Source: CAZKBP01 sp964551015
Lineage (GTDB): Bacteria > Bacteroidota > Bacteroidia > Cytophagales > Microscillaceae
Assembly (NCBI GenBank): GCA_964551015.1
Contig: CAZKBP010000002.1
Span: forward strand, 272,791-336,790
DNA length: 64,000 nucleotides
Direction of reading: 5' to 3'
A program made the position numbers and the translations under genes. This document shows positions 25,968 to 35,152 of the stretch, in pieces. How positions within the stretch are numbered: position 1 is the stretch's first letter; every line of letters starts with the position of its first letter. The notes under the pieces are model-generated. The model was not told the DNA's origin. It searched no databases and worked only from the letters and a program-made list of their open reading frames with translations.

Positions 25968-28900
25968 ATGTATTTAATCTTTGATACCGAAACCACCGGA
26001 CTACCCAAAAACTTTGATGCGCCCCACACCGATTTAGACAATTGGCCGAGGCTCGTACAAATCGCTTGGCAACTTCACGACGCTAAGGGGAAATTACTAT
26101 CGGCGCAAAACCTGATCGTCAAGCCCGAGGGTTTTACCATTCCCTATAATGCTGAGAAGGTACACGGCATTTCTACCGAGATTGCCCAAGAAGAAGGAAA
26201 ACCCCTCTCGGAAGTACTCCAAGCTTTTGCCCAAGACATTGACCGGGCAGAATTATTAATTGGACACAATGTAGAATTTGATCTCAATATCACAGGAGCC
26301 GAATTCGTCCGAGCTGAAGAAGAAAGCCAACTCTGGGACAAAAAACCTTTTGATACCAAAAGCGAAGAAACCGCCGCTTTCGTGCAAATTCCCGGAGGAA
26401 AAGTGGGTGGCTTCAAATGGCCTACCCTCACCGAATTGCACAAAAAGCTCTTTGGAGAAGCCTTTGACGATGCCCACGATGCCGCTTATGACGTGGCAGC
26501 CACGGCCCGCTGTTTCTTTGGATTGCTCGAGCACAAAATCGCCAAGCCCTTTGATGCTACTCCACTGGCAGAAATCAAGTATGAAGCTCCTGTATTAGAC
26601 GCCGCCAATTTTGCCAAACGCCAAGAGCGCAAAGGCTCTAAAATCCCAGCCCAATTCCGGGGCACGGTGGATGAATTGATTCCTTTTAGTCATTTACACG
26701 TGCATTCACAGTTTTCTATCCTGCAAAGTACCGCCAGTGTCAAGGGATTGATTGCCAAAGCCAAGGAAAATAACATGGAAGCCGTGGCGTTCACGGATTT
26801 GGGGAATATGCACGCTGCTTTCAACGCTGTGGGAACAGGAGCAGGTGAAGGAGTCAAGGTAATCATTGGCTGTGAGCTTTATGTAGCCGAAGAAAGACTA
26901 AAGAAGCAATTTACCAAAAACAACCCCGACCGTCGCTTTCTGCAAGTACTACTCGCCAAAGACCAAGAAGCTTATCAGCGATTGGCTAAACTCTGTTCTC
27001 TGGGCTACATAGAAGGCTATTATGCGGGCTATCCTCGGGTCGATAAGGATTTAATCAAAGCATACTCGGAAGGAATGATCGCCCTGACGGGAGGGCTTTC
27101 GGGTGAAATTCCTAACCTGATCCTAAATCAGGGAGAACACGAGGCCGAGGAAGCTTTCAAATGGTGGCTGGATATTTTTGGAGAAGATTTTTATGTAGAA
27201 TTACAAAGGCACGGCCTCGAGGCCGAGGATCGAGTCAACGAAGTCCTGCTCAATTTTGCCGCCAAGTACAACGTGAAGCCCATTGCTGCCCACGGGGCTT
27301 ATTATATAGAACGAACGGACGCGGATGCACACGATTCCTTGCTCTGCGTGAAGGATGGCGAGAAAAAAAGTACTCCCATCGGGCGAGGGCGAGGCCGTCG
27401 CTTCGGCATGGAAAATGACGAATATTATTTCAAAACCCAGGAAGAAATGAACGAGCTTTTCTCGGACATTCCCGTGGCTTTAGAAAATACCCAAGAGATC
27501 ATTGACAAGTGTTCGCCCATTCAGCTCAGGCGGGATATTCTGATGCCCAATTATACCATCCCCGAGCAATTCGAGGATGAAGATGCCTTTCTGAAACATC
27601 TTTCCTACGAGGGAGCCAAGAAACTCTATGGCGAAATCACGCCCGAAATCGAGGAAAGGCTAGAAAGAGAGTTAAAAATTATCAAGGACATGGGCTTCCC
27701 GGGTTACTTCCTGATCGTGCAGGATTTTATCAATGAAGCCAAACGTCGGGGCGTATCCGTGGGGCCGGGACGCGGTTCGGCGGCCGGTTCGGTGGTGGCT
27801 TATAGTACCGGAATCACCAATATTGACCCGATCAAATACGACTTGCTCTTCGAGCGTTTCTTGAACCCAGAGAGGGTCAGCATGCCCGATATTGATATTG
27901 ACTTTGACGATGAAGGCCGTCAAGAAGTAATCAATTACGTGGTAGAAAAGTACGGGAAAAATCAGGTCGCCCAAATTATTACTTATGGTACCATGGCCGC
28001 CAAAATGTCCATCAAGGATGTAGCCCGTGTGCTTGACTTACCTCTGGATGAATCTAACAAACTCGCCAAACTCGTTCCCGAAAAGCCCGGCACCAAGCTC
28101 AAAGATGCCTACGCCCAAGTCCACGACCTCAAAGACATTCTCGCTCTGGACGAAGAAAAAGACCTGCGCTCCAAAGTCCTTAAGCAAGCCAAAATCTTGG
28201 AAGGCTCCGTTCGCGGTACGGGTATCCACGCCGCCGGGGTGATTATCGCTCCCGATGACATTACCCAGTACATTCCCGTCTGTACTTCCAAGGATGCGGA
28301 CTTGCTCGTGACCCAATTTGACGGACGCGTGGTAGAAGACGCGGGAATGCTAAAGATGGACTTCTTGGGGCTGAAAACGCTGACGATCATTCGCGATGCC
28401 ATCAAGCTCATCGAGCAAAGACACGGCGTCAAGCTCGATATGGACGAGATTCCCTTGGATGACCAGAAGACGTTTGAGCTTTACCAGCGAGGGGATACGA
28501 TTGGCACGTTCCAGTTTGAGTCTGAGGGCATGCAAAAGTATTTACGCGATCTCAAACCCACGGACATTGAGGATTTGATCGCTATGAACGCCCTTTATCG
28601 CCCTGGCCCGCTCCAATTTATTCCCAACTTTATCAACCGGAAGCACGGTAGAGAGGAAGTAGAATACCCGCATCCGCTCTTGGAACCTATCCTCAAGAAC
28701 ACCTACGGGATCATGGTTTACCAGGAGCAGATTATGCAGACGGCACAGATTCTGGGAGGCTACACCCTGGGTGGTGCTGACTTGCTACGCCGCGCCATGG
28801 GTAAAAAGAAGATCGAGGAGATGAAAAAACAGCGCGTTATCTTCGTGCAAGGCTGCGCAGAAAATCACCAAATCCCCGAGGCCAAGGCCAATGAAATCTT

Positions 28901-30164
28901 TGACGTGATGGCTCGCTTTGCCGAGTATGGTTTCAACCGCTCGCACTCGGCAGCCTACTCGGTGGTCGCTTACCAAACGGCTTACCTGAAGGCCAACTAC
29001 CCCTCGGAGTACATGGCCTCGGTGTTGACGCACAATATGAACAGCATCGAGAAGATTACTTTCTTTATCGATGAGTGCCAGAAGCAAGAGGTAGCCGTAC
29101 TTGGCCCCGACATTAACGAGTCAGACGCTTACTTCAGTGTGAATGAGAAGTCTCAAATCCGTTTTGGCATGGCGGCCATCAAAGGCACGGGCGACGCCGC
29201 CATTCAATCCATCATCGAGGAAAGAGAAGCCAACGGCCCCTATTTGGATATTTTTGACTTCACCAGAAGGATCAACTTACGCACGGTTAACAAAAAATCT
29301 TTTGAAAGTCTGGCTTACGCTGGTGCTTTTGACAACTTTGGCATTGACCGCGCGGGCTACTTTGAAATTCCCGAAAGGGATAACTCTAATTTTATCGAGA
29401 AGCTGGTACGCTACGGCAATGCCTACGCCAAGGACAAGGAAAAAACCACGGTTTCCCTCTTCGGGGACGACTCTGCCGCCGAAATCGCCACGCCTCCCCT
29501 GCCCGAATGCGAACCTTGGACACGCTTACAAAAGCTCAACCACGAGAAAGACGTAGTGGGTTTTTATGTGTCGGGGCATCCCTTGGAGCAATACCGCTCG
29601 GCTCTGAAAACCCTGAGAGTCAAATTACTGGACAACTTGGCCGCCTTTGATCGTCAGGAAATCAATGTTGCGGGCGTGCTTACTTCCAAGACCGTGCGCC
29701 AATCCCGCAATGGCAATATGTTCACGATTCTCGTGCTGGAAGATTTTCGCTCTTCCATGGAAATTGCCCTGTTTGGCAATGACCACGAGGAGTTTAGCGA
29801 TCAAGTAGAAGAAAATCAATTACTTCTGATTACCGCCAAGGTTCAGAGGAGCTACCGCGACGAGGATCGCTACGAATTGCGTGTGAGTCGGATACAGGAT
29901 CTGGAGCAACTCAAGGAAGTACATTGTCGTGGTTTGGAAGCGCATCTGGATTTACAAAAAATTCAGGAAGACGAGCAAATCATCGCCCAAATCAGTGATT
30001 TATTGACACGATACCCGGGCGACTTGCCTTTCAAGGTCAAGCTCTTGGATCACGAGGAAAAGCTAGAAGTAGACTTCACCTCTCTGACCCACAAAATCGC
30101 CCCCAGTGATGGCCTCATGACCAAGCTAGAAGATATGGGCGTGATGTGTAAGATGGTTTATTGA
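25968..30164 (+). CDS. dnaE: DNA polymerase III alpha subunit with N-terminal proofreading exonuclease
   Basis: The 1398-residue protein is a fusion. Residues 1-190 form a DnaQ-like DEDDh exonuclease: FDTETTGLP (D, E), GHNVEFDL (D) and HDAAYDV (H, D). From about residue 240 follows a PHP domain (LHVHSQFSILQS), then the family C polymerase core with GPGRGSAAGS and the catalytic aspartates in PDIDIDFDDEGR, the beta-binding and HhH regions, and an OB-fold near the C-terminus (INVAGVLTSKTVRQ). It is the replicative polymerase. A built-in exonuclease would replace the separate epsilon subunit. Single gene, start ATG 8 bp after a repeat tract. Confidence 0.95.
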   Translation: MYLIFDTETTGLPKNFDAPHTDLDNWPRLVQIAWQLHDAKGKLLSAQNLIVKPEGFTIPYNAEKVHGISTEIAQEEGKPLSEVLQAFAQDIDRAELLIGHNVEFDLNITGAEFVRAEEESQLWDKKPFDTKSEETAAFVQIPGGKVGGFKWPTLTELHKKLFGEAFDDAHDAAYDVAATARCFFGLLEHKIAKPFDATPLAEIKYEAPVLDAANFAKRQERKGSKIPAQFRGTVDELIPFSHLHVHSQFSILQSTASVKGLIAKAKENNMEAVAFTDLGNMHAAFNAVGTGAGEGVKVIIGCELYVAEERLKKQFTKNNPDRRFLQVLLAKDQEAYQRLAKLCSLGYIEGYYAGYPRVDKDLIKAYSEGMIALTGGLSGEIPNLILNQGEHEAEEAFKWWLDIFGEDFYVELQRHGLEAEDRVNEVLLNFAAKYNVKPIAAHGAYYIERTDADAHDSLLCVKDGEKKSTPIGRGRGRRFGMENDEYYFKTQEEMNELFSDIPVALENTQEIIDKCSPIQLRRDILMPNYTIPEQFEDEDAFLKHLSYEGAKKLYGEITPEIEERLERELKIIKDMGFPGYFLIVQDFINEAKRRGVSVGPGRGSAAGSVVAYSTGITNIDPIKYDLLFERFLNPERVSMPDIDIDFDDEGRQEVINYVVEKYGKNQVAQIITYGTMAAKMSIKDVARVLDLPLDESNKLAKLVPEKPGTKLKDAYAQVHDLKDILALDEEKDLRSKVLKQAKILEGSVRGTGIHAAGVIIAPDDITQYIPVCTSKDADLLVTQFDGRVVEDAGMLKMDFLGLKTLTIIRDAIKLIEQRHGVKLDMDEIPLDDQKTFELYQRGDTIGTFQFESEGMQKYLRDLKPTDIEDLIAMNALYRPGPLQFIPNFINRKHGREEVEYPHPLLEPILKNTYGIMVYQEQIMQTAQILGGYTLGGADLLRRAMGKKKIEEMKKQRVIFVQGCAENHQIPEAKANEIFDVMARFAEYGFNRSHSAAYSVVAYQTAYLKANYPSEYMASVLTHNMNSIEKITFFIDECQKQEVAVLGPDINESDAYFSVNEKSQIRFGMAAIKGTGDAAIQSIIEEREANGPYLDIFDFTRRINLRTVNKKSFESLAYAGAFDNFGIDRAGYFEIPERDNSNFIEKLVRYGNAYAKDKEKTTVSLFGDDSAAEIATPPLPECEPWTRLQKLNHEKDVVGFYVSGHPLEQYRSALKTLRVKLLDNLAAFDRQEINVAGVLTSKTVRQSRNGNMFTILVLEDFRSSMEIALFGNDHEEFSDQVEENQLLLITAKVQRSYRDEDRYELRVSRIQDLEQLKEVHCRGLEAHLDLQKIQEDEQIIAQISDLLTRYPGDLPFKVKLLDHEEKLEVDFTSLTHKIAPSDGLMTKLEDMGVMCKMVY

Positions 30165-30210
30165 TTTAAAGCAGAAAAGGTGATGAAACTGAATGATTTT
30201 GAATGCGAAA

Positions 30211-30249
30211 CCCAAGCTAGCGCGCGTTTGCAACGTGTGCCAGTTTGGG
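30211..30249. repeat. Palindromic repeat R1, left of the 175-residue orphan gene
   Basis: CCCAAGCTAGCGCGCGTT and AACGTGTGCCAGTTTGGG form an 18-bp imperfect palindrome around TGC; most mismatches become G-U pairs in a plus-strand transcript. It ends 12 bp before the next start codon. Confidence 0.7.
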
Positions 30250-30261
30250 TAAATTGATCAG

Positions 30262-30789
30262 ATGAAGTTTTGTATTCAAGTATGTAATCCAAGGTTAGTA
30301 GATACTACTTCTGCAGATGAATTATCATTAGATGATGCGATCGAGAGTATCTTTCCTCTATACAGTGAAAATGCTATAATGGTTTGGAATAATTTATTTA
30401 TCCCTCTTAGTTATAAATACGATCTGAGTCTGATGATAATAGATGTTATGAACATGTTAAACTCTCTCATATTAAGAAATGAGGGATACTTGACTATTCA
30501 TTGGCCATCTAATACTTTTAGATCTAATTGGAATTTAAACTGGAGTCAGGATAAATTAAGAATTAATTCAGAATGGGAAAGTGTAGTTGGAAATATTGAG
30601 GATAAACTTAATTCAGTAGCATCCTTGGAGCTAGATAAGTATATGTTCGTGCGTGAATGGAAAGGTTTATTAAATATGATCTTAAAAAGCCTCAACGAAT
30701 CTGGATATACTGAGTCTAAAATTTCTGAAATAGCAAAACTACAAGAAATTGTTAAGAAAATAGATGGTTCAGGTCTGCTCTACAGCTAA
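30262..30789 (+). CDS. AT-rich orphan protein, immunity-like
   Basis: A 175-residue acidic protein without signal peptide or membrane segment. I do not recognise a family with certainty; the alternation of aromatic strands (IHWPSNTF, WNLNWSQD, INSEWESVVG) with helices resembles immunity-type proteins of toxin systems, which is inference only. Base composition is very AT-rich (about 27% GC at 30361-30420) beside a dnaE gene near 50%, so the gene is probably acquired. It is bracketed by copies of a palindromic repeat (30211-30249 and 30821-30898). No toxin gene lies beside it. Confidence 0.6.
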   Translation: MKFCIQVCNPRLVDTTSADELSLDDAIESIFPLYSENAIMVWNNLFIPLSYKYDLSLMIIDVMNMLNSLILRNEGYLTIHWPSNTFRSNWNLNWSQDKLRINSEWESVVGNIEDKLNSVASLELDKYMFVREWKGLLNMILKSLNESGYTESKISEIAKLQEIVKKIDGSGLLYS

Positions 30790-30820
30790 GGTAACCTCCA
30801 GTTGTCTGTAGAGTTCTAAT

Positions 30821-30898
30821 CCGAGCGGCACGCGTTACAAACGCTCGCCAGTTTGGAGCCCAACCAAGCGGCACGCGTTACAAACGCGCGCCAGTTTG
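30821..30898. repeat. Palindromic repeats R2 and R3 in tandem
   Basis: Two near-identical units, each containing GCGGCACGCGTTACAAACGC and ending GCCAGTTTG(G/A), lie at 30821-30856 and 30860-30898. Within each, GGCACGCGTT pairs with AACGCGCGCC around ACA. Confidence 0.75.
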
Positions 30899-30916
30899 AA
30901 GTTCTAATTTATTAAA

Positions 30917-31074
30917 AACCAAGCTAGCACGCGTTTGCAACGCGTGCCCTATCTTAGGTTCATTTGCCATGAACATGGGCGCAAGAGCGACAAAAAACGG
31001 TGGCAGAGCCAGAAGCTTGGGTAAAATGGAGCCCAACCAAGCGGCACACTTTACAAATGCGCGCCAGTTTGGGG
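30917..31074. repeat. 157-bp direct repeat, copy A (R4-R5)
   Basis: The unit starts with palindrome AGCACGCGTTTGCAACGCGT, continues with a conserved middle (TTCATTTGCCATGAA, GAGCGACAAAAAA, GGTGGCAGAGCC, GAAGCTTGGGTAA) and ends with palindrome R5 (GCGGCACACTTTACAAATGC). Copy B at 31871-32026 is the same unit at roughly 85-90% identity by eye. The two copies flank one gene. The middle can be read as a short ORF starting at the internal ATG, probably by chance. Confidence 0.8.
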
Positions 31075-31110
31075 GAATGAGTTCAAATACACTTATAAAT
31101 ATCGTTGAAC

Positions 31111-31848
31111 ATGATTGATTTATATACTTTCATTAAAACCTGTGAACGAGATTTAATTCTTAATCGAAGTCTTTCAAAAGATACTATAACTTTAATAAAT
31201 ACTTTGTCTAATAAGAATAGGATTCTTTGCCACTCGCTCCTTAAATATATTGCAAAAAGCCCGATTGATGTGCAAATTAAAGGAAATGAGGAAGCGTTTT
31301 CACCCAAAGAACGTATTTTAGTTTGCCGTTTAATTCCACTTTTATTTGAACTTAATACAAGTAATCCAACATGGTCAAGTTATATGTTAACACAAGCCAT
31401 TAAATCGGCAAATGAAATTTCTGGTATTAAGCTATCAGAAATTGGGATTTCCTTTCTAGAGGTGCTATATGAATTTGATACTCCTTTGAATAAAGTAGTC
31501 TATAATTTTTGTGTAGATCTTTCAAGAGAATTTACTATGCACTACGGAAAACGACTCAATGAATTTGAACCCTTAATTTCTTGGGATAGTCCAAATGGTC
31601 AAAATATTGATTCCGTGGCACTTTTTAAGTATTTTTTAGCGCCTGTTAATGGTTGTAGTCCAAAATTCGTTATTGAGACTTTAATAGCACTTGTTCAAAA
31701 TGAACACTTTGACGAGTTTGCTAATGAAACAAAATTTCTATTTCAAGACCAAAAATATAAACAAGAAGCTTTGGATTGTATAACAAGTTATGGGCTGCCA
31801 AATGAAAACAAAGAATTATTACTATCAATTATTAACACACCATACTAA
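31111..31848 (+). CDS. AT-rich orphan protein between direct repeats
   Basis: I chose the ATG at 31111 (MIDLYTFIKTC...) over a TTG two codons upstream. The 245-residue product is predicted mostly helical, with no signal peptide or membrane segment, and I recognise no family. It is as AT-rich as the other orphan gene and lies exactly between two copies of a 157-bp repeat (30917-31074 and 31871-32026), 36 bp after the first and 22 bp before the second. The arrangement suggests acquisition as a unit; the function is unknown. Confidence 0.6.
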   Translation: MIDLYTFIKTCERDLILNRSLSKDTITLINTLSNKNRILCHSLLKYIAKSPIDVQIKGNEEAFSPKERILVCRLIPLLFELNTSNPTWSSYMLTQAIKSANEISGIKLSEIGISFLEVLYEFDTPLNKVVYNFCVDLSREFTMHYGKRLNEFEPLISWDSPNGQNIDSVALFKYFLAPVNGCSPKFVIETLIALVQNEHFDEFANETKFLFQDQKYKQEALDCITSYGLPNENKELLLSIINTPY

Positions 31849-31870
31849 TTGGTAATAGCCCTATATAATA

Positions 31871-32026
31871 CCCCAAGCTGGCGCGCGTTTTCAACGCATG
31901 CCTTTTCTTAGATTCATTTGCCATGAAAATTGGCGTGGGAGCGACAAAAAAAGGTGGCAGAGCCGGAAGCTTGGGTAAGATGGAGCCCAACCAAGCGGCA
32001 CGCGTTACAAACGCGCGCCAGTTTGG
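31871..32026. repeat. 157-bp direct repeat, copy B
   Basis: Second copy of the repeat at 30917-31074: opening palindrome GGCGCGCGTTTTCAACGCAT, the same conserved middle, and closing palindrome GCGGCACGCGTTACAAACGC. Small frames inside it (31923-32129 and overlapping ones) are repeat-derived and not counted as genes. Confidence 0.8.
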
Positions 32027-32040
32027 TCTTCTCCCTCTTC

Positions 32041-32075
32041 TTGTCATCCCGCGAGGAACTGGTTGGTCGTCCCGA
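32041..32075. repeat. Dispersed intergenic repeat, copy 2
   Basis: Diverged copy of the repeat at 14853-14890 (GTCATCCCGCGAGGAACTGG, then TTGGTCGTCCCG). It directly follows the 157-bp repeat, so this gap is a stack of repeat elements. Confidence 0.5.
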
Positions 32076-32194
32076 ATGGTCAGGCTTGTCTACAATACGG
32101 TTCTTCGCGAAAAGACCTTTACAGAATGACAAGGAGGAAGAGAAAATTAATAAAAACCTTCTGGCAATTGATCCGCGAGATAGCTGCACTCCTT

Positions 32195-33676
32195 TTACGG
32201 CCATTCTACTTTGGCCCCTAGAGTCTCCAGATCAATAGCATATAAATCTCCAGCCGAAAGATAAACCTGCTGGCGTGTCCATTGCAAGCCTGTCCAATCC
32301 TGAGCGGTAGTTTTGTGAGTGCGCTCTCGGAGAGGTTTTCCGGTGTTTAAGTCCAAGCTAGTGATCCTCAACTCAGCTTCTTCCTTGGTTTTCTCCATCA
32401 ACCAAACCCGATTGCCTCGGCTATGGATCGCAAAGTTGAAGTTTTGGCTATTTTCATCATAAATATTGCGTAAAGACAAAGGGTAAGTCCACAATCTTGT
32501 TCCCCGGCGCTGGTCGATTGCCCAGATTTCAGGATTGGCATTGAGGCTAGGAGGATTTGCTTGTACCAACAGGATGCCACGTTCCTGCACAAGTGGAGAA
32601 AAACGGTAGTTAGCTTGTTTTTGAATTACCTGTGAACGGCCATCTCTGAAATTGAAATCAATAATTTCGCCCCCTGATTGATTAATCGGACGAAAAGCGT
32701 AGATGTCAGAACCCTGAAAATAAAAGGGCTGTGAGCGAGCGTTTCTTCGGGTGCTTTCTAGAATATCCACAAAATCTCGGGGAAGAGGGCTGCTCCAGAG
32801 TAGTGTGCCACTGGGTAGTACTCGGCACGCCAGCACCGCATTTTCTGCCGATAGATCGACTCCAAACAAATTACCCTTATAATAGAATACCGGAAGAAAG
32901 GCCTCGTATGTATCCAAAATGATCTCTTCGGCTACTTTGCCCGAGGAGGCATCGTACAGGTAAAATTGAGGCGATTTTACGAAGTCTTGCGCAAGCAACC
33001 CAATTTGGCGTCCAATTGAATATACTTCCAGACGCGAAGCTCGAGGGCTTAATTTTTTTTGCCAAGCCGGGCGGCCATCGCTGAGACGAATCGCGGTAAG
33101 CGTGTTATCTTGATCTATGAGGTAAGCCATGCGGGCTGGCAAATTAATCGCAAAGGAGGAACCATTCGTGTCTCCTAGTGCTGCCTTGAGTGCATATCTC
33201 CATAGTATCCTACCATTAGACCGTTGAAGTGCCAAAAGCTCTTTCTCAAATAAGATATAGACATGTGCTTGGTCAAAGTAGGTCTGTGGCCTTGAGATCG
33301 TTTGGTTAGTAGTAGCACCTAATTTGGTTTCCCAATCAAGTTCGTAAACTCCAGCTTTTTTGTGAGTAACCAATACATCATAAGATCGGACGGGTTGATC
33401 GGTAGCGGTGCGGTTGGCGGTGGCGGTTCTTTGTAAATTAAATACAAGGAGATATTCGGCCACTTGGTCAGGGCTGTTCGTAAAAGTTACAGGGGCTTGA
33501 AGCACCTTGCGCTTTTCTAAAACGGTAAAATTACGTACCTGCTGCACCCACTTGGGCAACTCAATGACCTCGGGCAATAAAATGGTCGTGAGTACTAAGA
33601 GTACAATCGCAGAAAAAATCAAATTAATAAAAATGGCACATCCTCTTCCCGCCCTTTCTTCTGAATACTCGCTCAT
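32195..33676 (-). CDS. Membrane-anchored PQQ-type beta-propeller protein
   Basis: The 493-residue protein has one N-terminal membrane segment (about residues 15-35) after a short acidic cytoplasmic tail, and then PQQ-like/BamB-like propeller blades (LLALQRSNGRILWRYAL, LTAIRLSDGRPAWQKKL, IWAIDQRRGTRLWTYPL, LYAIDLETLG). These are often scaffolds in envelope complexes or sensor domains. No quinoprotein catalytic residues are evident, so an enzyme role is unlikely. The gene stands alone, convergent with the repeat region. Confidence 0.75.
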   Translation of the reverse strand: MSEYSEERAGRGCAIFINLIFSAIVLLVLTTILLPEVIELPKWVQQVRNFTVLEKRKVLQAPVTFTNSPDQVAEYLLVFNLQRTATANRTATDQPVRSYDVLVTHKKAGVYELDWETKLGATTNQTISRPQTYFDQAHVYILFEKELLALQRSNGRILWRYALKAALGDTNGSSFAINLPARMAYLIDQDNTLTAIRLSDGRPAWQKKLSPRASRLEVYSIGRQIGLLAQDFVKSPQFYLYDASSGKVAEEIILDTYEAFLPVFYYKGNLFGVDLSAENAVLACRVLPSGTLLWSSPLPRDFVDILESTRRNARSQPFYFQGSDIYAFRPINQSGGEIIDFNFRDGRSQVIQKQANYRFSPLVQERGILLVQANPPSLNANPEIWAIDQRRGTRLWTYPLSLRNIYDENSQNFNFAIHSRGNRVWLMEKTKEEAELRITSLDLNTGKPLRERTHKTTAQDWTGLQWTRQQVYLSAGDLYAIDLETLGAKVEWP

Positions 33677-33808
33677 AGCGTTGCTAATAGTGATTCTTGT
33701 TTATGAAACGAAAGAAAATCAGCGATGATTCAGAAAAAAGATTTACCCAAGAAATGCCCCAAGAGCATTTCTTAGGTAAGTTTGACCAAGGGAAGAAAAG
33801 ACCATAAA

Positions 33809-35080
33809 TTATAGCCCAAATACTTGCTTCAATTGGCTTACATAATCTAGTTTTTCCCATGTAAAAAACTCCACTTCTTTGGTCACTTTTTTACGAACTT
33901 CTGCTTTTTCATCGTCGTTTTCGCGGATTTCTACCGGAAACATATCAATTTCCTTTCTATAACTTTCTCTTCCCATATGTCCGTAGGCAGCCGTTTCGGA
34001 GAAAATAGGATTCTTCAGCCCCAAACGCTCCACAATGGCCTTAGGACGCATATCAAAAACCTCTTTCAGTCGCTCGGCAATTTCTAGATCAGAAAGGGAA
34101 ACTTTGGCGGTGCCGTAAGTATTGACGTTAAGCGAAACCGGATTGGTAACTCCGATGGCGTAAGCCACCTGTACCAGCACTTCATCAGCAATACCAGCAG
34201 CTACTACGTTTTTAGCAATATGACGAGTGGCGTAGGCAGCACTCCGATCTACTTTGGAAGAATCCTTGCCAGAGAAGGCACCGCCGCCGTGGGCACCCTT
34301 GCCTCCGTAGGTATCCACGATGATTTTTCTGCCCGTGAGGCCGGCATCTCCGTGTGGACCACCGATCACGAATTTTCCGGTAGGATTAATATGATAAACC
34401 GTATTTTCGTCCAAAAGTGCTTCGGGAATTACTCTGGGCACGACGATATTACGAATATCTTCGTTGATCTTTTCCAGCATTGCTTTCTCAGTACCAAAAT
34501 CATCGTGCTGAGTAGACAAGACGATGGTATGCACACGTTTGGCTTGGTTTTGATTATCATACTCGATGGTGACCTGAGCTTTGGCATCTGGTCTGAGATA
34601 AGGCATCAAGTCAGACTCTTCTTTCCGAATTTTGGCCAATTCTTTCACTAAGCGGTGTGAGAAAGCAAGCGCCATCGGCATGAGCTCAGGCGTTTCGTTA
34701 GTGGCATAGCCAAACATCATTCCTTGATCACCTGCTCCCTGCTCCTTGTCATCTCCTTCGTCTACACCTTGCGCGATATCTGGGGATTGGCTGTGCAAAC
34801 AAACCATGACCCCGCAAGATTCGGCGTCAAAACGATAATCGGGATGCGTGTAGCCAATTTTTTTGATCGTATCTCTTACGATATCAGGTATTTCCACGTA
34901 AGCCTTGGTGGTGATTTCTCCTGCTACTACCACTTGCCCAGTGGTTACCAAGGTCTCACAAGCTACGCGAGAGTCAGGGTCTTGAGCCAGCATGGCATCG
35001 AGGATTGCGTCAGAAATTTGATCAGAGATTTTGTCCGGGTGTCCTTCGGAAACGGATTCAGATGTGAATAAATATGCCAT
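33809..35080 (-). CDS. metK: S-adenosylmethionine synthetase
   Basis: The 423-residue cytosolic enzyme makes S-adenosylmethionine from methionine and ATP. Visible family motifs: FTSESVSEGHPDKISDQISD at the N-terminus, GAGDQGMMFGYA, and the P-loop-like GGGAFSGKDSSKVDRSAAY. It is slightly longer than the usual 380-400 residues. The leader is short and I see no SAM riboswitch. A TAnnTTTG box precedes it. Confidence 0.97.
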   Translation of the reverse strand: MAYLFTSESVSEGHPDKISDQISDAILDAMLAQDPDSRVACETLVTTGQVVVAGEITTKAYVEIPDIVRDTIKKIGYTHPDYRFDAESCGVMVCLHSQSPDIAQGVDEGDDKEQGAGDQGMMFGYATNETPELMPMALAFSHRLVKELAKIRKEESDLMPYLRPDAKAQVTIEYDNQNQAKRVHTIVLSTQHDDFGTEKAMLEKINEDIRNIVVPRVIPEALLDENTVYHINPTGKFVIGGPHGDAGLTGRKIIVDTYGGKGAHGGGAFSGKDSSKVDRSAAYATRHIAKNVVAAGIADEVLVQVAYAIGVTNPVSLNVNTYGTAKVSLSDLEIAERLKEVFDMRPKAIVERLGLKNPIFSETAAYGHMGRESYRKEIDMFPVEIRENDDEKAEVRKKVTKEVEFFTWEKLDYVSQLKQVFGL

Positions 35081-35119
35081 GAAATATTTTTATTTGTGTT
35101 ACAGCAAGTTTAAAGTGTG

Positions 35120-35127
35120 CAAAGTTA
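35120..35127 (-). promoter_or_regulatory. -7 promoter element of metK
   Basis: On the minus strand TAACTTTG matches TAnnTTTG, identical to the ahpC box, and lies 39 bp before the metK ATG. The -33 position is T-rich but not an exact TTTG. Confidence 0.6.
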
Positions 35128-35152
35128 GGGGAAATAAGTAGAAAAAGAAAAC

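Noticed and set aside
30211..32026. CRISPR array
   Set aside because: The repeats are long, few and irregularly spaced, with genes rather than short spacers between them, and no cas gene is present.
31832..32238. Several overlapping small frames on both strands
   Set aside because: They are translations of the 157-bp repeat and the adjacent dispersed repeat, and they recur wherever the repeat occurs.
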